Assembly (NCBI GenBank): GCA_029287755.1
Contig: JARFQM010000426.1
Span: 1 to 5,257, forward strand
Length of the DNA: 5,257 bases
Origin: Desulfofustis sp.
GTDB lineage: Bacteria > Desulfobacterota > Desulfobulbia > Desulfobulbales > Desulfocapsaceae
Reading direction: 5' to 3'
In this document: piece after piece, positions 1 through 5,257 of the stretch
Layout: the number at the start of each line of letters is the position of its first letter
Position numbering within the stretch: position 1 is the first letter of the stretch
Translations under genes and position numbers: made by a program
Notes under the pieces: model-generated
Told to the model about the DNA's origin: nothing
The model's database searches: none
Seen by the model: only the letters and a program-made list of their open reading frames with translations

Positions 1-1299
1 ACGGAACTCGAGTTCGATGTCGACTCCACCCTGCTGATCATCGGCGGCGGAGTGGCTGGCATGACTTCGGCGGTTGAAGCGGCCGGCCAGGGGTTTGGCG
101 TCTATCTGGTGGAGCAGGAAGCGGAGCTCGGCGGTCAGGTAAACCGGCTGAAACGAAGCTGGGACGGCCAGGATTTCGGGCCCTTTCTCGATGATCTCAA
201 AGCCCGGGTCGAGGCCGACCAGAATATTCGGGTCCTGACCAGTTCGGTGGTAGTGGACCAGGGCGGCTTCGTCGGCTCCTTTGAGAGCGAGGTGATGACG
301 CCCACCGGAGGCAGCAGAAAGATCAAACACGGTGCCACGCTGATCGCTACCGGCGCCGAAGAATACCGGCCGGATCTCTATGGCCTCAACGAGTTCGACA
401 GGGTGCTGAGCCAGACCGATTTTGAGACCCTGATCGTCGACGACCCGGAGCGGGCCGCCGCCTGCAATTCAGTGGTCATGCTGCAGTGTGCCGGGTCGCG
501 CTGCGCAGAGCATCTCAGTTATTGTTCGAGGATCTGCTGCAACCAGGCAGTCAAAAACAGTCTCAGGATTAAGGAAGTGAACCCCGAGGCCCGAGTCGAT
601 GTACTCTACCGTGATATGCGCTGCTACGGTCTGACCGAGCTGGACTACCGCAGGGCCCGGCAGGCGGGGGTCAATTTTATCCGCTTTGACCCGGCGCGGG
701 CGCCAGTGATACAAACCAGCGAAGATACAATCGGGGTGACGGTATTCGATCCTTCTATCCGCATGGAGGTGCAGCTCAATCCCGATCTGCTGGTGCTGTC
801 CACCGGTATCGTGCCGAGAGATACGGAAGAATTGGCGACCATGCTGCGGGTACCGAGGAACGACAACGGCTTTTTCATCGAGGCCCACGCCAAGCTCCGG
901 CCGGTGGATCTGGCCAGCGAAGGAATCTTCATGGCCGGAACCGCCCATGGCCCTAAAAATGTCAGTGAGACCATAGCCCAGGCCCAGGCAGCAGTGGGGC
1001 GGGCGGCCACCATTCTGGCCAATGAAAAACTCAAGCTCTCGGGTGTGTTCTCCACCGTCATACCTGAAAACTGTGCAGTCTGTCTGACCTGCGTCCGGGC
1101 CTGTCCTTACGGGGTACCGGTGATCAACGAAGAACATACTGCCTTCATCAATCCGGCACTGTGCCAGGGCTGCGGCATCTGCGTCGCCGAATGCCCAGCC
1201 AAAACCATCACCCTGGGGCGCTTCCAGGATGAAAACATCAATGCCAAGTTGAAATCATATGGTGAAATGGAACCCGTAGCTGAGACAGGAGGAGCGTGA
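1..1299 (+). CDS. hdrA: HdrA-like heterodisulfide reductase subunit A (FAD, Fe-S), 5'-truncated
   Basis: The reading frame is open from base 1, so the gene begins upstream; 432 residues are visible. The GTG at 52 lies inside the FAD-binding motif and is not a real start. Window residues 11-21 read LLIIGGGVAGM, a Rossmann GxGxxG nucleotide-binding loop. C163, C175, C179 and C180 belong to the HdrA-type CxGSR...YCSRICC segment. Near the C terminus are two ferredoxin-type [4Fe-4S] motifs: C358, C361, C364, C368, and C388, C391, C394, C398. In this family HdrA is the flavin subunit that splits electron pairs between high- and low-potential acceptors, in the cytoplasm. The next gene, mvhD, overlaps its stop by one base, and metV and metF follow, so its likely role is electron supply to or from methylene-tetrahydrofolate reductase. 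C168 stands where relatives usually have an acidic residue. QmoA and QmoB are related, but the C-terminal ferredoxin domain and the neighbours favour HdrA. Confidence 0.93.
   Translation, partial: TELEFDVDSTLLIIGGGVAGMTSAVEAAGQGFGVYLVEQEAELGGQVNRLKRSWDGQDFGPFLDDLKARVEADQNIRVLTSSVVVDQGGFVGSFESEVMTPTGGSRKIKHGATLIATGAEEYRPDLYGLNEFDRVLSQTDFETLIVDDPERAAACNSVVMLQCAGSRCAEHLSYCSRICCNQAVKNSLRIKEVNPEARVDVLYRDMRCYGLTELDYRRARQAGVNFIRFDPARAPVIQTSEDTIGVTVFDPSIRMEVQLNPDLLVLSTGIVPRDTEELATMLRVPRNDNGFFIEAHAKLRPVDLASEGIFMAGTAHGPKNVSETIAQAQAAVGRAATILANEKLKLSGVFSTVIPENCAVCLTCVRACPYGVPVINEEHTAFINPALCQGCGICVAECPAKTITLGRFQDENINAKLKSYGEMEPVAETGGA
1287..1294 (+). promoter_or_regulatory. Shine-Dalgarno sequence deciding the mvhD start
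   Basis: AGGAGGAG lies inside the last codons of hdrA. Six bases separate its AGGAGG core from the ATG at 1299, which itself overlaps the hdrA TGA (TGATG). This strong, well-spaced site supports initiation at 1299, upstream of the in-frame TGA, rather than at the GTG or ATG near 1410-1413. Confidence 0.85.
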
Positions 1300-1757
1300 T
1301 GGGTGATTTCAGCGCCAGTGTAATCGTCTTTGCCTGCCGTCACTGAGCCTATACTGCAGCGGACCTGGCAGGTTCGGAAAGACGTTCCTATCCACCCTCG
1401 ATCAGCATTGTGATGCTGCCGTGTACGGGAAGGATAGATGAATCATTGTTGCTCAAGGCATTCGAGAACGGGGCCGACGGTGTCATGGTCATCGGCTGTC
1501 TCGAAGGCGATTGCCATTACGTCAACGGCAACATCCGTGCACGAGCCCGGGTGGAGCGGGTATATAACATTCTCGAACAGATCAATATCGGGCCGGAGCG
1601 AATCCGGATGTATAACCTGAGCGCCGGCGAGGGGGCCAAGTTTGCCGCCTTCACCAATGAGTTCGTCGGTCAGGTGGAGGACCTCGGGCCGAGTCCGATA
1701 AATCTGGCCAGAAGCAACGGATCAAAGGAGTCAGAACAGGAGGTGCACACAACATGA
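1299..1757 (+). CDS. mvhD: MvhD/FrhD-type [2Fe-2S] electron-transfer subunit, predicted selenoprotein (Sec16)
   Basis: Reading from ATG 1299 through the TGA at 1344-1346 as selenocysteine gives 152 residues, close to the usual MvhD length of about 140-150. The N terminus reads FACRHU (residues 11-16), then AYTAADLAGSERRSYP. This matches the family pattern F-x-C-x-x-C-x-Y-x-x-A-D-x-A-G-x-x-R-x-x-Y-P, with Sec at the second cysteine. Later family motifs follow: LPCTGRID (C42), and GADGVMVIGC with GDCHY (C67, C72). In characterised complexes MvhD carries a [2Fe-2S] cluster and passes electrons between a partner enzyme (hydrogenase or formate dehydrogenase) and HdrA; here no hydrogenase gene is visible. 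The gene overlaps hdrA by one base and metV by four (ATGA). Sec-containing VhuD of Methanococcus is a known precedent. A nonsense-mutated pseudogene is the alternative, but the TGA position, the downstream hairpin and the intact frame argue against it. Confidence 0.9.
1360..1376 (+). promoter_or_regulatory. Putative bacterial SECIS hairpin for the TGA at 1344
   Basis: CGGACCT (1360-1366) pairs with AGGTTCG (1370-1376): seven pairs, one of them G-U, closing a three-base GGC loop. The loop begins 20 nt after the TGA and has G at its first two positions. From general knowledge, bacterial SECIS elements are a stem-loop just downstream of UGA, with the apical loop about 16-37 nt away and a conserved G early in it, bound by SelB. 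The element lies wholly inside the coding sequence, over the conserved ADLAGSE residues. A competing pairing (1354-1357 with 1368-1371) is weaker. Folding was done by eye. Confidence 0.7.
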
Positions 1758-2419
1758 TTACCGGAACTCCCAAACCCATCGAGGAAATCCTGGAGATGGT
1801 CGAGCCCTACGATAACATCATCGTGGCCGGCTGCTATGGCTGTGTAACAGTATGCCGGGTAGGAGGCGACAAAGAGGTCCAGGTGCTCTCTTCGACCCTG
1901 CGACTTGCCCGTGAGGCGGCTGGTAAAAAAATCGAGATCCGCGAGGTCTGTCTCGAGCGCCAATGCGATCCCGAATATCTGGAACCGATGCGTCCCTATA
2001 TTGAGGATTATCAGGCGGTTCTGTCAATTGCCTGCGGTGCCGGGATTCAGTTTATGGCCGAAAAGTTCACTAAAACTCCGCTACTGCCGGGAATCAATAC
2101 CGGATTTCTTGGGGTCACCGAACGACAGGGGGAGTGGACCGAGCGCTGCCAGGGCTGTGGTGATTGCGTGCTGCATCTGACCGGGGGGATCTGCCCGGTC
2201 ACCCGCTGTGCCAAATCGATATTTCACGGCCCTTGCGGCGGATCGGTCCAGGGGATCTGCGAAGTGGACAAGGAGGTCAAGTGCGGCTGGCAGTTGATCA
2301 TTGACCGGCTCGTCAGTCTTGAGCAGATGGAAAACTATGGGAAACTCAAGCCGTATAAGGGCTGGGATACATCACGGGATGGCGGCCCCCGGCGCATTAT
2401 CAGGGAGGATATGGTGTAA
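1754..2419 (+). CDS. metV: MetV-type cysteine-rich partner of methylene-tetrahydrofolate reductase
   Basis: This 221-residue protein carries 14 cysteines in an order typical of MetV, the 'MTHFR C-terminal' Fe-S/zinc family. The N-terminal half has GCYGCVTVC (C27, C30, C34), REVCLERQC (C66, C71) and C94. The second half has CQGCGDC (C132, C135, C138), then C147, C152, the GPCGG motif (C161), C169 and C177. In acetogens MetV binds MetF and links it by Fe-S clusters to its electron donor, which in Moorella is an HdrABC-MvhD module. The ATG overlaps the mvhD stop (ATGA), with AGGAGGT at 1738-1744 nine bases upstream; the stop overlaps the metF start (TAATG). This arrangement suggests coupled, near-stoichiometric synthesis of the complex. 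Which cysteines bind Fe-S and which bind zinc cannot be told from the sequence. Confidence 0.88.
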   Translation: MITGTPKPIEEILEMVEPYDNIIVAGCYGCVTVCRVGGDKEVQVLSSTLRLAREAAGKKIEIREVCLERQCDPEYLEPMRPYIEDYQAVLSIACGAGIQFMAEKFTKTPLLPGINTGFLGVTERQGEWTERCQGCGDCVLHLTGGICPVTRCAKSIFHGPCGGSVQGICEVDKEVKCGWQLIIDRLVSLEQMENYGKLKPYKGWDTSRDGGPRRIIREDMV

Positions 2420-3348
2420 TGAAAGCAGGAAGCAATCTTGAGAGAGTGCTGGAAGCCGGACATTTTGCCGTTACCGCTGAATGCGGACCTCCCCGGGGGG
2501 CAGATGCGGACAAGGTTCTGAAAAAAGCTGAACTGGTCAAAGGCAACGTCGACGCCTGCAACGTCACTGACAATCAGACCTCGGTGGTTCGCATGAGCTC
2601 AATTGCCGGCTGTATGCTCGTCCAGCAGAGCGGTACCGAGCCGTTGCTGCAGATGGTGGTCAGGGACCGTAATCGGATTGCCCTGCAGTCCGATCTGCTC
2701 GGGGCATCTGCCTTGGGAGTCAGGAATCTGCTCTGTCTCTCAGGCGACCACCAGAAATTCGGCGATGATCCCCAGGCCAAGAACGTTTTCGACATCGACT
2801 CTATCCAGCTCATCCACATGGTTAAGACCATGAGGGACGAAGGGGTGTTCCCTTCCGGTGACAAGCTGGAGGGCGCGCCAAAGTTTTATATCGGCTGCGC
2901 TATAAACCCATTTGCCGATCCGTTTGAAATACGGGTACCCAGATTCAAGCTCAAGATCGATGCCGGCGCTGATTTCGTGCAGACCCAGTGCATCTATAAC
3001 ATGGACAAGTTCAAGCGATTTATGGAGGAGGCCAGAAAACAGGGTCTCCACGAGAGAACCAAGATTCTGGCCGGGGTCACCCCGCTGAAATCGGCCGGTA
3101 TGGCCAAATTCATGAACCGGATGGTGGCCGGCATCGAGATTCCCGAGGAGTTCATCAAGCGCATTGCCGATGAGCCCAAGGAAAAGCAGGCGGCCAAGGG
3201 TATCGAGATGTGCATCGAACAGATCCAGGAAATAAAAGAAATGGAAGGTATCGCAGGTGTGCATGTGATGGCAATCGAGTGGGAAGAAAAGCTTAACGAG
3301 ATCATCGGTGGTGCGGGCTTGCTGCCCCGACCGATGGTCGAGCAATAA
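2419..3348 (+). CDS. metF: Methylene-tetrahydrofolate reductase (MetF)
   Basis: This 309-residue cytoplasmic flavoprotein of the MTHFR TIM-barrel family reduces 5,10-methylene-THF to 5-methyl-THF, the last step of the Wood-Ljungdahl methyl branch before transfer to the corrinoid protein. The length fits the short bacterial form with no regulatory domain. TAECGPPRGAD near the N terminus places E21 where E. coli MetF has its catalytic glutamate (FEFFPPR). LLCLSGDHQ places D110 at the conserved aspartate that contacts the flavin and substrate. INPFADPFE (162-170) and DAGADFVQTQCIYNMDKF (181-198) are further family signatures. GGGAGG at 2403-2408 precedes the ATG by ten bases, and the ATG overlaps the metV stop. 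Placement after hdrA, mvhD and metV suggests that electrons arrive through Fe-S and flavin partners rather than directly from NAD(P)H alone. Direction (reductive or oxidative) depends on the organism's metabolism. Confidence 0.95.
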   Translation: MKAGSNLERVLEAGHFAVTAECGPPRGADADKVLKKAELVKGNVDACNVTDNQTSVVRMSSIAGCMLVQQSGTEPLLQMVVRDRNRIALQSDLLGASALGVRNLLCLSGDHQKFGDDPQAKNVFDIDSIQLIHMVKTMRDEGVFPSGDKLEGAPKFYIGCAINPFADPFEIRVPRFKLKIDAGADFVQTQCIYNMDKFKRFMEEARKQGLHERTKILAGVTPLKSAGMAKFMNRMVAGIEIPEEFIKRIADEPKEKQAAKGIEMCIEQIQEIKEMEGIAGVHVMAIEWEEKLNEIIGGAGLLPRPMVEQ

Positions 3349-3386
3349 AAAACAAACCTAGCTTTCATGTCTTAAGGAGGACACAG

Positions 3387-3773
3387 ATGGCAGACAAGAA
3401 GCTGATCCTTTTGGTAGATGACGATCCTGATTTCGTCGAAGCGGTTCGCGTCATTGTCGAAAACGGCGGCTACGAAGTGGAGGTCGCATACGACGGCCAG
3501 GAAGGACTGGAAGCGGTGGCCGAGCGCAAACCGGATCTAATCGTGCTCGATGTCATGATGCCGGTGATGAACGGTCATGAGGCCTGTGCCAAGCTCAAGG
3601 GCAGTGAGGAGACGGCGGACATTCCGATTATTCTGCTGACCGCGGTGGCCGACCGGGTCACCACCTCCACCTATACCCATCGAGATATGCTGGAGTCAGA
3701 GGCTGAGGATTATATGCCCAAGCCGGTTGAGCCGGGTGAGCTGCTGGAACGAATTCAAAGCTGGGTGAGCTGA
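3387..3773 (+). CDS. Stand-alone CheY-like response regulator receiver protein
   Basis: This 128-residue single-domain receiver has the full active site: acidic pocket D11-D12-D13, phospho-acceptor D55 in IVLDVMMP, T85 in ILLTA, and K112-P113. No DNA-binding or enzymatic output domain follows, so it probably acts through protein contact or as a phosphate carrier in a relay. T85 and K112 are 27 residues apart, against 22 in E. coli CheY and in the receiver of the next gene, so the beta4-alpha4-beta5 region is longer (about 89-107). TAAGGAGG at 3373-3380 lies six bases before the ATG. The 38-bp gap after metF shows no obvious terminator, so read-through from the metabolic operon is possible. 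The hybrid kinase 89 bp downstream is the natural phosphodonor candidate; that pairing is inferred from proximity. Confidence 0.92.
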   Translation: MADKKLILLVDDDPDFVEAVRVIVENGGYEVEVAYDGQEGLEAVAERKPDLIVLDVMMPVMNGHEACAKLKGSEETADIPIILLTAVADRVTTSTYTHRDMLESEAEDYMPKPVEPGELLERIQSWVS

Positions 3774-3862
3774 GCCGCGGTGCTGCAGTCCTGGCTTCAG
3801 CTGCCTGCAGGCCCACGCGCAGGCGCGGCCAGGTCTGAAACAACAAGAACCGGAGCAGGTCT
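3774..3862 (+). other. GC-rich spacer with small inverted repeats
   Basis: This 89-bp gap separates the receiver gene from the hybrid kinase. It contains an imperfect hairpin (3782-3788 with 3795-3801, one mismatch), a palindrome GCCTGCAGGC (3803-3812) and an alternative stem GCCTGC/GCAGGC (3803-3808 with 3819-3824). A GCCGCG/CGCGGC pair (3774-3779 with 3824-3829) could enclose the group. There is no T-tract after any stem, so this is not a canonical intrinsic terminator. An mRNA structure that tunes expression of the second gene, or chance pairing in GC-rich DNA, would both fit. Confidence 0.35.
3852..3855 (+). promoter_or_regulatory. Shine-Dalgarno sequence for the hybrid kinase
   Basis: GGAG ends seven bases before ATG 3863. 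An in-frame TGA at 3836-3838 and the absence of any other start codon between it and 3863 fix the kinase start at this ATG. Confidence 0.7.
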
Positions 3863-5257
3863 ATGGACGCGTTGCGTGTATTGATCATCGACGACGAAAA
3901 GGTAATCCGTGACGGAGTCGAACGGTCTCTGGCCGGTAAGAATTATCAGATCGCCAAGGCCGAAAGCGGGGAGGTAGGCATAGAGATGATCGAGCAGAAC
4001 GGCTATGATGTCGTGCTGCTCGATCTGATGATGCCGGGCATCGACGGTTTTGGGGTGCTGGACTGGATCAAGGAACACCGGCCGCAGATCGAAGTGATCG
4101 TCATCACTGGTTTTGCCACCGTTTCCAAGGCGGTGACGGCGATGAAGCAGGGCGCCTTCGATTTTGTCGGCAAACCCTTCACCCCGGATTACATACGTAT
4201 CGTTGTCAAGCGGGCGATGGAAAAGATCAGTCTCGAGACTGAAGCACGCAGCCTGCGCGAAGAGCGCATTTTAAGCATGGAGGCGATCCAGAATGAGCAG
4301 AGCCTGCTGAAAACGGTATTCGGCTGCATGGTGGAGGCCGTCCTCATCACCGATCCCGATTCGGTGGTTGTCCATCACAATCCCGCAGCGATTAAAATGC
4401 TCGATATTCAGACCGACCCGGTGATCGGCAAGCCGCTGTCCGTTTCAATCAACGACATGGCTGCGGTGCAAATGGTCCGCGAAGCAATCGCCGACAACCG
4501 GGTCGTCACCCGCGAGTTTGCCCCGGGCACGGTTTCCAGACGGTACCTCAGGGCCCATTGCGCCCCGGTGATTTCCTCGACCAGAGACGGCGACAAGGTG
4601 CTGGGTTCGGTGACCACTTTCGAGGATGTTTCGACCCACAAGGAAATCGACAAGATGAAGTCCGAATTCGTTGCCATGGTCGCCCATGAGCTGAAATCGC
4701 CATTGGCCTCCATCGAACAGATGATCTATGCCCTGCAGATCAACTGCAAGTATGAAGAAGCCAATAACTGCAACCGGCTGCACGGCCGGATGACGGTGCG
4801 CACCAAGGATCTGCTCAGGCTCATTGAGAACCTGCTCAACCTGTCCAAGCTGGAAAGCGGTACTGTCGTATTCAACCTGGAGCGTACCAACGGGCACGAA
4901 ATAATCGAAGATATCCTGGAAGTGGCCAGGCCGCAGGCAGAAGCCAAGGAAATCTCGGTTCATTTCAATCCCTGTGCAGAAGACTGGTGGTTTAACGTCG
5001 ATTATGACCACATGCGCACCGCCATTATGAACGTCGTTTCCAACGCGGTGAAGTATACCCCGGAAGGAGGGGATATACGGATCACGACTTCAGTGTCCGG
5101 CGGCTTTGTCAATCTGGTATTCCAGGATTCGGGAATCGGGATCCCCAAAGACGATCTGCCCCATATCTTCGATCGTTTCTACCGGGTTAAGGGAAAAGCC
5201 ACCAGGCATATTACCGGATCCGGGCTCGGGCTTTCCCTGGTGAAAGAGGTGGTGGAA
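3863..5257 (+). CDS. Soluble hybrid sensor histidine kinase (REC-PAS-HisKA-HATPase), 3'-truncated
   Basis: The frame is open for 465 codons to the window's end with no stop; probably only the last few residues are missing. An N-terminal receiver (1-120) has D10-D11, phospho-acceptor D54 in LLDLMMPGIDG, T82 and K104-P105. A charged, probably coiled-coil helix (about 115-150) leads to a PAS domain (about 150-260, with ITDPDSVVVHHNPAA). HisKA follows, with the phospho-acceptor H275 in FVAMVAHELKSPL. The ATPase domain has the N box (N394 in NVVSNAVKYTP), G1 (D422-S-G-I-G), the F box (FDRFYRV, 436-442) and G2 (GSGLGL, 452-457). No signal peptide or membrane span is visible, so it senses something in the cytoplasm. 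The receiver lies ahead of the kinase core rather than after it, which suggests that it gates the kinase on an incoming phosphorylation. PAS ligand unknown; C155 and C233 fall in or near the PAS domain. Its partner may be the single receiver upstream. Confidence 0.93.
   Translation, partial: MDALRVLIIDDEKVIRDGVERSLAGKNYQIAKAESGEVGIEMIEQNGYDVVLLDLMMPGIDGFGVLDWIKEHRPQIEVIVITGFATVSKAVTAMKQGAFDFVGKPFTPDYIRIVVKRAMEKISLETEARSLREERILSMEAIQNEQSLLKTVFGCMVEAVLITDPDSVVVHHNPAAIKMLDIQTDPVIGKPLSVSINDMAAVQMVREAIADNRVVTREFAPGTVSRRYLRAHCAPVISSTRDGDKVLGSVTTFEDVSTHKEIDKMKSEFVAMVAHELKSPLASIEQMIYALQINCKYEEANNCNRLHGRMTVRTKDLLRLIENLLNLSKLESGTVVFNLERTNGHEIIEDILEVARPQAEAKEISVHFNPCAEDWWFNVDYDHMRTAIMNVVSNAVKYTPEGGDIRITTSVSGGFVNLVFQDSGIGIPKDDLPHIFDRFYRVKGKATRHITGSGLGLSLVKEVVE

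Noticed and set aside
469..1137. Antisense reading frames over hdrA
   Set aside because: The sense strand has clear family motifs throughout; the antisense translation shows no recognisable domain and is a by-product of GC-rich codon use.
52..1299. hdrA starting at GTG 52
   Set aside because: The codon is the valine inside the GGGVAG Rossmann loop; the frame continues to base 1 and the true start lies upstream.
1299..1757. mvhD as a pseudogene broken by a nonsense codon
   Set aside because: The stop is TGA, sits exactly at a conserved cysteine codon, is followed by a SECIS-like hairpin, and the rest of the frame is intact and coupled to both neighbours.
1410..1757. A short gene starting at the GTG or ATG near 1410
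   Set aside because: It has no Shine-Dalgarno sequence, removes the conserved N-terminal third of MvhD, and is only the part of the frame after the Sec codon.
2740..3345. Antisense reading frames over metF
   Set aside because: They lie opposite a fully conserved metF and have no recognisable domain.
3774..3830. Rho-independent terminator after the receiver gene
   Set aside because: The stems are short or imperfect and none is followed by a run of T.
3771..3885. Selenocysteine read-through of the receiver gene's TGA
   Set aside because: The frame happens to stay open through the spacer to about 3885, but the protein ends at the normal receiver C terminus, and the following residues look like low-complexity spacer that overlaps the kinase start.
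4445..5011. Antisense reading frames over the hybrid kinase
   Set aside because: The sense frame is a complete run of PAS, HisKA and ATPase motifs; the antisense frames are shadows of it.

Overview
The window holds the end of an operon for the methyl branch of the reductive acetyl-CoA (Wood-Ljungdahl) pathway, followed by two-component signalling genes. All six genes are on the + strand. The gene content suggests an anaerobic bacterium that uses this pathway. The moderately GC-rich sequence, the HdrA-MvhD pairing and a selenocysteine-type MvhD point most to a sulfate-reducing Desulfobacterota (deltaproteobacterial) lineage. That assignment is inference from gene content; no marker gene is present.

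Positions 1-3348: a 5'-truncated hdrA (FAD and Fe-S heterodisulfide reductase subunit A), an mvhD/frhD-type [2Fe-2S] subunit, metV (cysteine-rich partner of methylene-tetrahydrofolate reductase) and metF (the reductase itself). Each junction overlaps by 1 to 4 bases and each start has a strong Shine-Dalgarno sequence, so the four genes are almost certainly co-transcribed and translationally coupled. The same gene set (hdrA, mvhD, metV, metF, usually with hdrBC) is known from acetogens such as Moorella, where the products form one complex. HdrB and HdrC are not in the window and may lie upstream.

The most notable point is that mvhD is interrupted by an in-frame TGA at 1344-1346. The TGA lies exactly where relatives carry the second cysteine of a CxxC motif. 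It is followed by a 7-bp hairpin with a GGC loop at a distance typical of bacterial SECIS elements. The gene is therefore best read as a 152-residue selenoprotein from 1299 to 1757. A conventional gene caller would stop at the TGA and report only a fragment beginning near 1410.

Positions 3387-5257: a stand-alone CheY-like receiver protein, then an 89-bp GC-rich spacer with small inverted repeats, then a soluble hybrid kinase (receiver, PAS, HisKA, HATPase) that is open to the window's 3' end and lacks only its last residues. Neither protein has a DNA-binding domain or a membrane segment. They look like parts of a cytoplasmic phosphorelay, and proximity suggests, without proving, a link to the energy metabolism encoded upstream.
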